Of a DNA stretch of 64,000 nt, positions 52,098 through 61,461 are shown piece by piece. The translations under genes were made by a program, and so were the position numbers. Under the pieces are notes generated by a model, which did not search any database, was not told the origin of the DNA, and worked only from the letters and a program-made list of their open reading frames with translations. The stretch comes from Clostridia bacterium (GTDB taxonomy: Bacteria; Bacillota; Clostridia; Oscillospirales; Acutalibacteraceae). Each line of letters starts with the position of its first letter. Within the stretch, counting starts at the first letter, position 1. Location: positions 62,001-126,000 of the forward strand of contig JAFZUV010000018.1 of NCBI GenBank assembly GCA_017618135.1, in the 5' to 3' direction.

Positions 52098-53132
52098 TTA
52101 ACTATTCTCCTTTATCCAGTAAAATCCTTTCATTCCTTTTGGTAATCCTTTTAACAGTATTTTTAACGGATAGAGATACCTTTTGTATAGATACAAAGCC
52201 TTATTATTTGTCAAAACCCTTTTTGTGCGCGGCAGCAAAATTCTATATTTATGTAACAGATATGCTCTTTCTTCAAATAGCTTTTCAACATAACTGTCAC
52301 ATATGGCTTTTCTCATTTTTTTGGATTTCATAGAAAAAGGAACTTGTAAAATATGACGGGTTAAAAATTCGGCATTTGCATAGTGGTATAAAATTACAGG
52401 GTAAGCGTCAGAGCCCCCCTTTTTTCTTACATACGGGGGATTAAAACCGGTATCGGTCGACTCTAATATAGAGACATTCCATGGAGCCATTCCAAGACCG
52501 TAATGGTTACATATGTAAACACCGGAAAACTTTTTCGGGAATTCGTTTAAATACTTTTGATCTCCATACCACTCGGTCGTTCCCGGCAACGCGTAAAAAC
52601 ACCATTCGAGGCACTTTTCAGCCCACCAGTTCAAAGCGGCCATTCCGTTCTTGTCTTTAACAAAAGTGTTAAATTCGACGCAATATGTGCCTATCGTGTT
52701 TTTTGCTTTTTCTTCTTTTTTTTCACTGCCAAATCTATGCGGTACAATTATTATTGAACAGTCATTATCACGCATATCATCAAAAACATACTGCGGAGAT
52801 GAAAAAAACATCATATCCGCGTCTATGTATGTGCAGATATTTTCGTTATACTTTTCTAATACATACTTTATTGTCCATGGTGTGCATGTCCAACAATATT
52901 CGGCGGCGGTGCGCTCAGTTTTCACTTTTTTCAGTGCGTCAGTTTCAAACTCGTTTAACGAAACAACTATTGCGTTTTTTAAATTTTCTTTTTTCAGTAT
53001 TTCGGCACATTTATCGTCAAAAGCAAATATGTAAAGCTTGAAATCTTTCAGGTGCATTTCCATAGATCTATATAAAACCAGTCCTTTATCAAGATAATTT
53101 GAATCGAACAGGGTACAAAAGATATTATCCAT
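52098..53132 (-). CDS. Putative GT-A glycosyltransferase
   Basis: 344 aa from the ATG complementary to 53130-53132, which has ggaggt directly upstream. NIFCTLFDSNYLDKGLVLYRSMEMHLKDFKLYIFAFDD and YIDADMMFFSSP (DxD metal motif near residue 110) indicate a nucleotide-sugar transferase fold similar to GT8-like enzymes. FNTFVKDKNGMAALNWWAEKCLEWCF and DQKYLNEFP follow. The basic C-terminus may touch the membrane. The exact family is uncertain. Confidence 0.75.
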   Translation of the reverse strand: MDNIFCTLFDSNYLDKGLVLYRSMEMHLKDFKLYIFAFDDKCAEILKKENLKNAIVVSLNEFETDALKKVKTERTAAEYCWTCTPWTIKYVLEKYNENICTYIDADMMFFSSPQYVFDDMRDNDCSIIIVPHRFGSEKKEEKAKNTIGTYCVEFNTFVKDKNGMAALNWWAEKCLEWCFYALPGTTEWYGDQKYLNEFPKKFSGVYICNHYGLGMAPWNVSILESTDTGFNPPYVRKKGGSDAYPVILYHYANAEFLTRHILQVPFSMKSKKMRKAICDSYVEKLFEERAYLLHKYRILLPRTKRVLTNNKALYLYKRYLYPLKILLKGLPKGMKGFYWIKENS

Positions 53133-53145
53133 TTCGGACCTCCAT

Positions 53146-54375
53146 TTATTTGCTTTTCTTGATATTTTGGGAGCTGAAAACACACTCGTATTTTTCGATG
53201 CACGTTTTTTTGTCGCAAAGCTTTTTAATGCTTTCTCTTATATTGTGATATGCATATATATTGTCTTTTTGCAGCTTTATTTCTGAAACTAAAGCTTTTG
53301 CATTCTCGGGTGGAACACAAACACCTGCCTGATAGTATGATAATATTTTGTTTAATTCGCTGTTCGTATCAAAAGACGCTATTATCGGTGTGTTGCATGC
53401 CATTATACTCCAAGTTTTGCTGGGCATTCCGGCGTTTCCGACACCTGCTCTACAGGTTATAATAGCGACATCGCCCATACTATAGACTTCTGATATGCGT
53501 TCGGGGGGCAAAAGAGGATTTATTGTGATATTTGTCAGATTATCTTCGGAGATTTGCTTTACAGTTCTTTCAAATTCGCTTCCGCCGCCAAAAAGCACAA
53601 AATGTATATCCGGCTCGCCTTGTAGGTATTTTGCTGCGTTTATTATAACATCCGTGCCTTGCGAAGCACCAAAATTTCCGGCATAAAGAACAATGAATTT
53701 TTTGCGGTCAATACCGAGCTCTTCAAAGAGTGGGTTGTCCTCTCGATTTATTGGTTTTATCTTTTTTGTATCTATCCAATTTGGTATTACCTCAATTTTC
53801 CCCTCCGGCACGCCCTTTTCCATAATGTTTTTCTTAAAACTTTCGCTAATAACGATTATTTTGTCGGCGTTTTTATAGGTGTAATCTTCAATTTTTCTGC
53901 CAATTTTATAAAGAAAAGAGCCTTTGTTGGTCATTCCGGCATTTACAAGCGAATCCGGGAATATGTCTTGAAGATTATAAACAAAAGGAATTTTCAATTT
54001 TTTGGCAACCTTTGCCGCAATAAAACCTTGAGTAGGCGGAGTGCTGTTTGAAAAAACAACATCGGCGTACTTATATTTTTTGCCTATCCGGAGTGTTTTT
54101 AAATTGCACCAGAAATATCTGAATGCCCGTATAAGCGGGTTTTTACCTTCGGCAGGAGCGGCAAATCTGATAATCGAAACACTGTCGGATAGTATTTCCC
54201 GTTTTTTGCGTTTGTATTTCCGCCTCGTTTCCTGCGTTACTCCTCTTGTTGGTGTGGGGCATATAATCTCAATTTTGTTGCCGACATCTGTAAGGTAATC
54301 AATCAGGTCTGTTTCCAAATGAGTAAATGATGTCTGCTCCGGTTCGAAATATGCGTCCAAAAAAAGAAATTTCAT
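53146..54375 (-). CDS. Family 4 glycosyltransferase (WbuB-like)
   Basis: 409 aa with the pattern of WbuB/WcaI transferases: KFLFLDAYFEPEQTSFTHLETDLIDYLTD, the VVFSNSTPPTQGFIAAKVAKKLKIPFVYNLQDIFPDS segment, VLYAGNFGASQGTDVIINAA and MACNTPIIASFDTNSELNKIL. Such enzymes usually add the second sugar, often an L-FucNAc-type residue, to an undecaprenyl-PP-linked sugar. That would fit the CapE-like gene of this cluster, as inference. It overlaps the GNAT gene by 4 nt. Confidence 0.88.
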   Translation of the reverse strand: MKFLFLDAYFEPEQTSFTHLETDLIDYLTDVGNKIEIICPTPTRGVTQETRRKYKRKKREILSDSVSIIRFAAPAEGKNPLIRAFRYFWCNLKTLRIGKKYKYADVVFSNSTPPTQGFIAAKVAKKLKIPFVYNLQDIFPDSLVNAGMTNKGSFLYKIGRKIEDYTYKNADKIIVISESFKKNIMEKGVPEGKIEVIPNWIDTKKIKPINREDNPLFEELGIDRKKFIVLYAGNFGASQGTDVIINAAKYLQGEPDIHFVLFGGGSEFERTVKQISEDNLTNITINPLLPPERISEVYSMGDVAIITCRAGVGNAGMPSKTWSIMACNTPIIASFDTNSELNKILSYYQAGVCVPPENAKALVSEIKLQKDNIYAYHNIRESIKKLCDKKTCIEKYECVFSSQNIKKSK

Positions 54376-54983
54376 ATATTTTCTCCGGGTTTGTATGTAT
54401 ATTCGTTCATAAGCCTGCCTTCGCCTGTTTTATAGGTCCTTGCAAGTGAAAAACCGTTCTTCATATAAAAACTGTTCACCGGCTCATTGTTTTCGGCGTC
54501 GGTTTCCAAGCTTATATAAGAAAATCTGTCAAAGTTTACTGAATACTTGAGCTTTTCTATTAAAGCTGTTCCTATGCCTTTTCCTTCACATTCCGGATCA
54601 ACGCAAATTGAGGCAAGCTCAATATAGGCTTCTTTTTTAACCACCGAATCACTTTTTTTAAAGGCGCCGAGTATGCGCATTATAAACGACGGATGTCGTA
54701 TTGCCGCTCCTGCTGAGCAGAAGGCAAATCTTACGACATGCTTTTTTAAAAGATGCTTAAAAAAGAGAGGATAGTCTTTCGAATATGCCAAAAAGCCGAT
54801 TATCCGATTATTTTCCTGCGCTATAAATATTCCCGACATATCATCTTCAATATAACCGGTGTATAGTGCCTTTAAAAACGGTATTCCAAGCTGAGTCAAA
54901 AAAAATCCCGGAAAAGCTTTTTTATGCAAACGAGAAATCTCTGTTATTCTGTTCTTATCATTTAAATCACTAATTGATATCAT
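54372..54983 (-). CDS. GNAT-family N-acetyltransferase
   Basis: 203 aa. The acetyl-CoA pyrophosphate loop CEGKGIGTALIEKLK (about residues 135-149) follows ELASICVDPE. The C-terminal NEPVNSFYMKNGFSLAR is the standard GNAT ending. Overlaps with the phosphoglycosyltransferase gene (4 nt) and the GT4 gene (4 nt) suggest it acetylates the amino sugar made by the DegT aminotransferase at the start of the operon, as in bacillosamine-type pathways. Confidence 0.85.
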   Translation of the reverse strand: MISISDLNDKNRITEISRLHKKAFPGFFLTQLGIPFLKALYTGYIEDDMSGIFIAQENNRIIGFLAYSKDYPLFFKHLLKKHVVRFAFCSAGAAIRHPSFIMRILGAFKKSDSVVKKEAYIELASICVDPECEGKGIGTALIEKLKYSVNFDRFSYISLETDAENNEPVNSFYMKNGFSLARTYKTGEGRLMNEYTYKPGENI

Positions 54984-55678
54984 TTCTGGTCGTTTTTCCT
55001 TTTTAATACCGCAAAAACGGTTGTGAACATTACGGATATATCACCCGCTATCGAGAAATCCTTTAAAGCCTGCAGATTTATTCGCATTTTTTCAGGCAAA
55101 ACAGTATCTATATATTGTTTCTCAACATCATCACCGGCAGTCAAAAGTAAAGCTTCATCTTTATAAGCTATTGAGGCTTCGGATGTAATACCGGCGGGTA
55201 AAAGAAGAGTGGCAAAATACTCAGGGTCATATTGATTTACATATTTTACCGACTCCGGTCTTGTCCCGACAAATGACATATTACCTTCAAGTATATCTAT
55301 GAGCTGAGGTATTTCATCCAGCCTTGTGTCTCTTAAAAAACGACCTATCTTTGTTATACGATTGTCATTGTCCGATGTGATAGCGGCACCTCGTCTTTCG
55401 GCGTCTGCCACCATTGTTCTGAATTTATGTATACGAAAATGCTTGCCGTATGCGGTTATGCGTTCTTGTCTGAAAAAAACAGATCCTTTGGAATCTGCCT
55501 TTATCAGAATTGCTATGACAGCCATAGGCAAAAGCATAAGTACGAGAATTAAAAACGCCAAGGCACAATCAATTACGCGCTTGAAGAATATTTGAGTGCG
55601 CTTTTGGTAAAGCGACTGCCAGTAGGGTTTTACTTCCGTTATACGCATAAATTCGGGCAGGTTGTCCCAGTATCTCAA
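54980..55678 (-). CDS. Initiating phosphoglycosyltransferase (monotopic, PglC/WcaJ type)
   Basis: 232 aa. A membrane-inserted helix (about residues 36-60, ALAFLILVLMLLPMAVIAILI) precedes the catalytic region FRQERITAYGKHFRIHKFRTM, RDTRLDEIPQLIDILEGNMSFVGTRPE, with the Asp-Glu dyad. It transfers a sugar phosphate from a UDP-sugar to undecaprenyl phosphate and so starts the glycan. The protein lacks the large N-terminal domain of WbaP/WcaJ. It is the second gene of the operon. Confidence 0.93.
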   Translation of the reverse strand: MRYWDNLPEFMRITEVKPYWQSLYQKRTQIFFKRVIDCALAFLILVLMLLPMAVIAILIKADSKGSVFFRQERITAYGKHFRIHKFRTMVADAERRGAAITSDNDNRITKIGRFLRDTRLDEIPQLIDILEGNMSFVGTRPESVKYVNQYDPEYFATLLLPAGITSEASIAYKDEALLLTAGDDVEKQYIDTVLPEKMRINLQALKDFSIAGDISVMFTTVFAVLKRKNDQK

Positions 55679-55691
55679 AAATATCCGTCCT

Positions 55692-56888
55692 TTATTTAAT
55701 CAACTCATTGACTTTTTCGCACACATACCGCACCTCGTCATCGGTAAGCAGCGTATGAAGCGGCAGGGAAATCTCGTTTTTATACTGTTCATAAGCATTC
55801 GGAAAATCTTTGATATCAAATCCCAGATTCTTGTATGCTGTGTGCATTGGCAGAGGCTTGTAGTGAACATTACAGCCTATGCCAATGTCGGCCAAGCTCT
55901 TAATGAGTTCGTTTCTTTTGTTCTCGTCTATCCCTTTTAAGCGCATAAGATACAGGTGACAGTTTCCCGAAAAATCTTTTCCGAAATGCTTAAGCTGAGA
56001 TATACAGGGCGAAGAAAGCGTTTCGTCGTAGGCTCTGACGATTTCGCGGCGGCGGGTGAGGAGCCTGTCGTATCTTTCAAGCTGGGCAAGACCAAAGCTT
56101 GCTAAAATATCGGTCATATTACATTTGTAGCCTGTGGTTATTATATCGTACTCCCAACTGCCCGGCGTGTTTTTAGTGAGTGCATCCTTACTTTGACCGT
56201 GAAGCGATAAAAGCATATAATCGTTATAAAGCTCGCTGTTTTCAATGCCGTCACGGTTAACCCAAGTAACTGCGCCGCCTTCGGCTGTGGTAAGATTCTT
56301 GACGGCGTGAAAACTAAAGCAGGTAAAATCTGCTACGCTTCCGCTTTTTTTGCCCTTATATGTTGCACCGAGCGAATGAGCTCCGTCAGCCAGTATGACA
56401 GGTCGGTCAAAAGCTTTAAGGTATTTATTATCACCCGGATTAAACAAATGCTTTTTGCTGTCTACGGCTTTGTAAATTCTGTCGTAATCGCACATAACTC
56501 CGCCGATATCTACCGGTATAATAGCCTTTGTACGCTCGGTTATAAGCTCCGGCAATTTGTCGTAATCAAGATGAAAGTCATTCTTCGCCACATCGCATAG
56601 CACAATTTTAGCGCCCACATGGTCTATTATAGAAGCCGACGCCGTATATGTATAAGCACTGGTTATTACTTCATCGCCTTTTCCTATACCTAAAACTCTT
56701 AAGGTCATCTCAAGACAAGAGGTTGCCGAATTCATACATGCCGCCATATCGGCACCGCAGTATTCAGCAATTCTTTTCTCAAACAGTTTTGTTTTAGGTC
56801 CGGTTGTTATCCAGCCTGATTTTAAAGCTTGGGTTACTAATTCAATTTCGAGATCTGATATATCCGGAGGTGAAAATAATATGTTCAT
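55692..56888 (-). CDS. DegT-family nucleotide-sugar aminotransferase
   Basis: 398 aa from the ATG complementary to 56886-56888 (ggaagg upstream). The PLP Lys is residue 197 in FSFHAVKNLTTAEGG, and PVILADGAHSLGA holds the conserved Asp. The family aminates 4-keto sugars such as UDP-4-keto-6-deoxy-HexNAc. Lying next to the phosphoglycosyltransferase and GNAT genes, it may make the first (diamino) sugar of the chain. It is the first gene after the cluster promoter. Confidence 0.9.
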   Translation of the reverse strand: MNILFSPPDISDLEIELVTQALKSGWITTGPKTKLFEKRIAEYCGADMAACMNSATSCLEMTLRVLGIGKGDEVITSAYTYTASASIIDHVGAKIVLCDVAKNDFHLDYDKLPELITERTKAIIPVDIGGVMCDYDRIYKAVDSKKHLFNPGDNKYLKAFDRPVILADGAHSLGATYKGKKSGSVADFTCFSFHAVKNLTTAEGGAVTWVNRDGIENSELYNDYMLLSLHGQSKDALTKNTPGSWEYDIITTGYKCNMTDILASFGLAQLERYDRLLTRRREIVRAYDETLSSPCISQLKHFGKDFSGNCHLYLMRLKGIDENKRNELIKSLADIGIGCNVHYKPLPMHTAYKNLGFDIKDFPNAYEQYKNEISLPLHTLLTDDEVRYVCEKVNELIK

Positions 56889-56944
56889 AAATGACCTTCC
56901 TTCTTGCGTGAGTACATACCACCACGCATAATCAACCAAATAGC

Positions 56945-56973
56945 ATTATATCACAAGAATACATTATATGCAA
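56945..56973 (-). promoter_or_regulatory. Promoter of the minus-strand glycan cluster
   Basis: On the minus strand, TTGCAT (complement of 56968-56973), a 17-nt spacer and TATAAT (complement of 56945-56950), 56 nt before the first start codon. No other strong promoter was found inside the 27-kb cluster, so it may be one very long transcript. Confidence 0.8.
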
Positions 56974-57117
56974 CCTTTTATTATGTAACATGCATACTTT
57001 TCCCTAACTAACGCAGGAACAGTTTTATTGAAAACGACAAATGGCGGCAATGTGCCTCTTTTACGGCATAGAAGTTAGAGCATATATACGGCATTTGGTG
57101 TCTTGGGAATAAATTTA
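56974..57117. other. Divergent intergenic region, no gene seen
   Basis: About 145 bases between the minus-strand glycan promoter and the plus-strand lysine transporter promoter. I see no ORF, RNA or clear operator. Confidence 0.6.
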
Positions 57118-57146
57118 TTGACAAAACAGAAAAAATATGTGATAAT
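57118..57146 (+). promoter_or_regulatory. Promoter of the lysine riboswitch-transporter transcript
   Basis: TTGACA (57118-57123), a 17-nt spacer, and GATAAT (57141-57146), about 20 nt before the riboswitch P1 helix. Confidence 0.8.
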
Positions 57147-57165
57147 TATAAAACTTAAAACTGTT

Positions 57166-57387
57166 TTTGATAGAGGCGCGGCGTTTATCAGTAGTGTGTT
57201 GTTTAAAAGGTAACTGTCAACATATGAAAGGAATCGTCGCCGAAGGAAGGTTGTGTTTTGCCTTAAAACCGCTTTTCTGGGCTGTCAGGGAATACCTGTC
57301 GGACTGTCGCATTTTTTTGCGGAGAGCTATCATATGCGTTTGTTTTTAACGCTTGTGATGGGTTTTCATCATAGGCGTTTAATTTTT
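57166..57387 (+). ncRNA. Lysine riboswitch (L box) with terminator platform
   Basis: The conserved L-box blocks are present in order: gatagaggcgcgg (57169-57181), agta (57190-57194), gaaagg (57226-57231), gtcgccgaagg (57236-57246), ctgggctgtca (57277-57287) and ggagagctatca (57321-57332). P1 pairs 57168-57173 with 57327-57332. Downstream, a 13-bp hairpin (57348-57360 with 57367-57379, including G-U pairs) followed by taattttt is the expression platform. Lysine binding is expected to favour the terminator and reduce expression of the transporter genes. Confidence 0.9.
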
Positions 57388-57414
57388 GCAAAAAAGAAAA
57401 AGGAGAAAAAGAAA

Positions 57415-58260
57415 ATGAAAAAAATTATTGCTTTAATTGCAGTGTTGGCGTTAGTCTTGAGTCTTGCTGCATGCGGAAAAGGCGTTGACGCGACAAAGGA
57501 CCTTGATAACATCAAGTCTGCGGGTGTGCTTAAAGTAGGTATGGAATGTGCCTATGCACCTTTTAACTGGACTCAGACTGATAATTCAAATGGTGCTGTC
57601 GAGATTGCGAACGCGAAAGGCTTTGCAAACGGTTACGATGTGCAGATGGCGAAAAGTATTGCGGAGGCTTTAGGTGTTAAGCTTGAGGTCTATTCTTATG
57701 AGTGGGACGCGCTTATTCCTGCGGTTGAATCGGGTAAGCTTGATTGTATTATAGCAGGTATGAGCCCTACCGATGAGAGAAAAGAAACCATAGATTTCTC
57801 GTCAAATTATTATGTTTCGAATCTTGTTATTATTGTTAAAAAAGACAGTGATTACGCTTCCGCCGCTTCACTTAAAGATTTTGCGGGTGCCAAGATCAAT
57901 GCGCAGGACGGTACCTTCCACGCAAAGGCCGCTAAGCAGATTAAGGATGTGAAGACTGAGGCTATGAAGGACTTTACAATGCTTTATACGGCAGTTACTG
58001 CCGGCACTATTGACGGTTATATTGCCGAAGAGCCCACCGCCTTCCAGGTATGCGGCAGCAACGAGGACCTTACCTATGTTCCGCTTGTAAATAATGATAC
58101 CGGCTTTAAGTGCTCTGAGGGTGATACCGCTATTGCCGTAGGTATGCGCAAGGGTTCCTCTTTAAATAAAGAGATTTCCGACGCGATAGATAAAATATCG
58201 GTTGACGCACGCGCTGACCTTATGAAAAATATGGTTGCCATAGCACCTGCCGAGGAATAA
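57415..58260 (+). CDS. Amino-acid ABC transporter substrate-binding lipoprotein
   Basis: 281 aa from the ATG at 57415 (aaggag upstream). A lipoprotein signal peptide ends in the lipobox LAAC (lipidated Cys near residue 20). The mature protein is a type 3 periplasmic-binding-like domain: VGMECAYAPFNWTQ, NGYDVQMAKSIAEALGVKLE, AGMSPTDERKETIDFSSNYY. The family binds polar amino acids. The lysine riboswitch ahead of it predicts lysine as the ligand. It is the first gene of a three-gene transporter operon. Confidence 0.92.
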   Translation: MKKIIALIAVLALVLSLAACGKGVDATKDLDNIKSAGVLKVGMECAYAPFNWTQTDNSNGAVEIANAKGFANGYDVQMAKSIAEALGVKLEVYSYEWDALIPAVESGKLDCIIAGMSPTDERKETIDFSSNYYVSNLVIIVKKDSDYASAASLKDFAGAKINAQDGTFHAKAAKQIKDVKTEAMKDFTMLYTAVTAGTIDGYIAEEPTAFQVCGSNEDLTYVPLVNNDTGFKCSEGDTAIAVGMRKGSSLNKEISDAIDKISVDARADLMKNMVAIAPAEE

Positions 58261-58275
58261 TTCGAGGTTTTTAAA

Positions 58276-59052
58276 ATGTCAATTTTTTCTGACATTGCAA
58301 TCGTATGGTCAAAATACGGTATGCAAATTATAAGCGGTATCGGCAATACCGTGATGATATCTATAGTCGGCACATTGATTGGTCTGGTTATTGGTCTTTT
58401 TAACGGTGTTATTCGTACGATACCCACAGTAAAAAATCTGTTTGCAAGGGGCTTTCTGCGGGTTGCAAACTGGATAATCAGCACCTATGTCGAGGTGTTC
58501 AGGGGAACGCCTATGATGGTACAGGCAATGATTATTTTCTGGGGATACGCCTATATGAACGGAGGCGCACAGTTACCTCTTATACCCGCCGGTATAGTTA
58601 TTGTTTCTATCAATACAGGAGCATATATTACCGAGATTGTCCGCGGTGGTATTATATCTATTGACCGCGGTCAGTTCGAGGGCGCGATGAGCATTGGTAT
58701 GTCGCATTTTTCCACTATGATACATATCATAATTCCACAGGTAATGCGTAATATTCTGCCAAGCGTATCAAATGAATTTGTAGTTAACATAAAAGATACT
58801 TCGGTGCTTAATGTTATCGGCGTTACAGAGCTTTATTTCTACGCGGCTTCTGCGGCGAAAAACAGTTATAAGGTTTTTGCAAGCTATCTTATAGCATGCG
58901 CGATTTATTTCTGTCTGACATTTACTATAACCCGAATTTTGCGCCTGATTGAGAAGAGGATTGAAGGTAAGGCAAACTACACCGTCTTTGGTTCTCAAAG
59001 CGATGTTGACTCAGAAATTCATTTGGAAAAGGAGGAACCTGTGAATGTCTGA
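58276..59052 (+). CDS. Amino-acid ABC transporter permease
   Basis: 258-aa HisM/HisQ-type permease with about five transmembrane helices. The ATPase-docking EAA loop is visible as [39 protein letters not shown] (about residues 122-160). The N-terminal [21 protein letters not shown] is standard. It lies 15 nt after the binding-protein gene and overlaps the ATPase gene by 8 nt. Confidence 0.94.
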   Translation: MSIFSDIAIVWSKYGMQIISGIGNTVMISIVGTLIGLVIGLFNGVIRTIPTVKNLFARGFLRVANWIISTYVEVFRGTPMMVQAMIIFWGYAYMNGGAQLPLIPAGIVIVSINTGAYITEIVRGGIISIDRGQFEGAMSIGMSHFSTMIHIIIPQVMRNILPSVSNEFVVNIKDTSVLNVIGVTELYFYAASAAKNSYKVFASYLIACAIYFCLTFTITRILRLIEKRIEGKANYTVFGSQSDVDSEIHLEKEEPVNV

Positions 59053-59782
59053 GAGTGTTATAGATATAAGACATCTTAAGAAGGATTTCGGCGATAATAC
59101 GGTGCTTAAGGATATAGATTTTTCAATAGCTAAGGGTGAAACCATAAGCGTTATAGGATCCTCCGGCTCCGGGAAAAGTACAATGCTTCGTTGTGTTAAT
59201 TTGCTTGAAGAACCTACCGGCGGCGAGATACTCTTTCACGGCAGGAATATACAGACCGAGCTTGATGTTTCGAAGTACCGCGCTAAGGTTGGAATGGTTT
59301 TTCAGTCCTTCAATCTGTTTGATAATCTTAATGCGTTGGGGAACTGTATGATCGGGCAAACTACGGTTCTCGGGAGAGATAAAAAAACAGCCGAGAAAAA
59401 GGCGATGGAATACCTTGATAAGGTTGGTATGACGCCTTATATAAACGCAAAACCGAGACAGCTTTCAGGAGGTCAGAAGCAGCGTGTTGCCATAGCCAGA
59501 GCCTTGGCTATGAACCCTGAGGTTATCCTTTTTGATGAACCGACAAGCGCGCTTGATCCTGAAATGGTCGGCGAAGTGCTTGCCGTTATGAAGAAGCTTT
59601 CTGAATCGGGTATGACTATGATAGTAGTTACTCACGAAATGGCGTTTGCACGCGATGTCAGCGACCGCGTTATATTTATGAGTGACGGTTATATTTGTGA
59701 GCAGGGAACGCCGGATGAGGTGTTTGGTGATCCCAAACGCAAGGAAACAAAAAGCTTTTTATCAAGATTTCTTAATCAGTGA
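59045..59782 (+). CDS. Amino-acid ABC transporter ATPase
   Basis: 245 aa, the GlnQ/HisP type. Walker A is GSSGSGKST (about residues 38-46), the signature is [17 protein letters not shown], Walker B is [14 protein letters not shown] and the switch His is in VVTHEMAFA. It drives import through the preceding permease. The operon is probably regulated only through the L box. Confidence 0.95.
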   Translation: MSESVIDIRHLKKDFGDNTVLKDIDFSIAKGETISVIGSSGSGKSTMLRCVNLLEEPTGGEILFHGRNIQTELDVSKYRAKVGMVFQSFNLFDNLNALGNCMIGQTTVLGRDKKTAEKKAMEYLDKVGMTPYINAKPRQLSGGQKQRVAIARALAMNPEVILFDEPTSALDPEMVGEVLAVMKKLSESGMTMIVVTHEMAFARDVSDRVIFMSDGYICEQGTPDEVFGDPKRKETKSFLSRFLNQ

Positions 59783-59928
59783 AAAATGAGTGACTTATCA
59801 CCTCTCCACAGCAAGGGCGGGAAAACAGCGTGTTGTTAGTTTGATGTTAGTATGGTCTTGATATTGTCTGTTAGTGGACAGTTTGTAATACTTGTTTTTT
59901 TACGCTCAACTGAGAAAGGATTGGCACA

Positions 59929-61461
59929 ATGGGCAGCAATAGCATTAAGGGTCATGAAGCTCTGTCACATGATGCGATTGTCCGGGCGTTGTTTGAGAAT
60001 TATGAAAGCATTTATGCTGTCGATGCGGAAACATCGTTATATAAGTGTTTTTATGAAAGCGACTCCTACAGCTCGCTGCATCTTAAGGGTCAAGGCAGTA
60101 ACTTTTTTGACGCTCTGGATGAAGAAGCGATCAAAGCAGTTTATTTCGAGGATCGTGAGTTTGTCAAAAATATGCTGTCAAAGCAAGCGCTGTCTTCCGG
60201 CTTAGGTAAAGAAAAGTTTTATTCTTTTGTTTACAGACTGATAATAGACGGGCAACCGTTGTATCATAAGCTGAGAGCCACTATGGGTTTTGTAGAGGGT
60301 CGACAGCATTTTTTAATCGGAATTCGAAATGTTGACGCCGCATTTCGGCAAGACAAGGCCTTGGCGGAAAAGCTTTCTTCAATGCACAGCAAGGACTTAA
60401 ATCATCTTGAAGCGATCCTTGCCAGCGCCGAGGGATATTTGGAAGCAAATCTTACGAAGGACCTTATCCTTGAGTACTCCTCATATAAACTTCCGGCGGT
60501 GCTCCCCGCAAGCTTCCGCAATTCGGCAAAAAAAGGCACACTAACATACAGTGCCTTTGAGAAATGGCATGTTGAGCATCTCGTTGAAGAAAACAAGGCA
60601 AAATACAAAAAAATAAGTGACAAGGATTATTTGATTAACTGTTATGAACACGGCGAGAAACGCGCATCGGCATCTTTCTCAATGAGGTTGGCTGACGGGC
60701 AGCTGCAACCGTGTAAGATTGTCTTCTACTTGTATCAGGATACATCTTCAGGAGACATACTATCGTTCTGTGTTCTCTATGACCTGACTGAGCAGCAACG
60801 CAAAGAGAAGGAACTCCGAGACCTGGAAAACGAGCTTCAAATGAGTCGGCTTAGAAACTTTACCAGCCAGATGCAGCCACATTTTCTTTATAATGCGCTC
60901 GGTTCCATACAGGAAATAGTGTTGGAAGATCCCGCATATGCATCCGAACTGATTGGTGACTTTACGATTCATCTTCGCAGTTGTATCCGTGCTATGGCAA
61001 ATGATGCGCCGATTCCTTTTGATCAGGAACTTGCAAACATCAAGTCATATGTTAATATTGAAAAGATGCGTTTCGGAAAAAAACTGACAGTCATTTATGA
61101 TATTAAGAAAAGGGACTTTTTGATTCTGCCGCTTAGTGTTCAGCCGATTGTCGAAAATGCGATCCGACACGGCATTTATGAACGGGGCGAAGAAGGCGGC
61201 GTGGTAACAATAAAAACCGTCGAGAGTGAAGGTAATATATGTGTTACAGTTGAAGACACCGGCGTCGGTTTCGATGTTGAGGCATATCAGGAGGAGCTTT
61301 CCTCCGGAGAAAAGGACTCCACAGGATTAAAAAATATTATGTTTCGTCTTGACAAAATGATGAGGGCTTCCGTTGATATTAAGAGCCGTATCGGAGTCGG
61401 AACAAAAGTGACCATAACTATTCCAAGGGAGAAACGGAAAGATGAGAGCGATTATAGTTGA
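59929..61461 (+). CDS. LytS/YesM-type histidine kinase without membrane segments
   Basis: 510 aa. There is no signal peptide or transmembrane helix; residues about 20-145 and 205-295 look like two PAS-type sensor folds. The His_kinase domain carries QMQPHFLYNALGSIQEI (phosphorylated His 318), followed by a HATPase with PIVENAIRHGIYERG (N box, about 406-420) and VEDTGVGFD. It is therefore predicted to sense an internal signal. It lies 147 nt after the transporter ATPase gene and overlaps the regulator gene by 20 nt, forming a two-component pair. Confidence 0.9.
   Translation: MGSNSIKGHEALSHDAIVRALFENYESIYAVDAETSLYKCFYESDSYSSLHLKGQGSNFFDALDEEAIKAVYFEDREFVKNMLSKQALSSGLGKEKFYSFVYRLIIDGQPLYHKLRATMGFVEGRQHFLIGIRNVDAAFRQDKALAEKLSSMHSKDLNHLEAILASAEGYLEANLTKDLILEYSSYKLPAVLPASFRNSAKKGTLTYSAFEKWHVEHLVEENKAKYKKISDKDYLINCYEHGEKRASASFSMRLADGQLQPCKIVFYLYQDTSSGDILSFCVLYDLTEQQRKEKELRDLENELQMSRLRNFTSQMQPHFLYNALGSIQEIVLEDPAYASELIGDFTIHLRSCIRAMANDAPIPFDQELANIKSYVNIEKMRFGKKLTVIYDIKKRDFLILPLSVQPIVENAIRHGIYERGEEGGVVTIKTVESEGNICVTVEDTGVGFDVEAYQEELSSGEKDSTGLKNIMFRLDKMMRASVDIKSRIGVGTKVTITIPREKRKDESDYS

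Noticed and set aside
52651..53041. Overlapping 118- and 127-codon plus-strand frames
   Set aside because: Both are antisense to the putative GT-A gene whose DxD motif is intact.
57167..57349. 60-codon open frame across the lysine riboswitch
   Set aside because: It coincides exactly with conserved L-box structure; the open frame is incidental.
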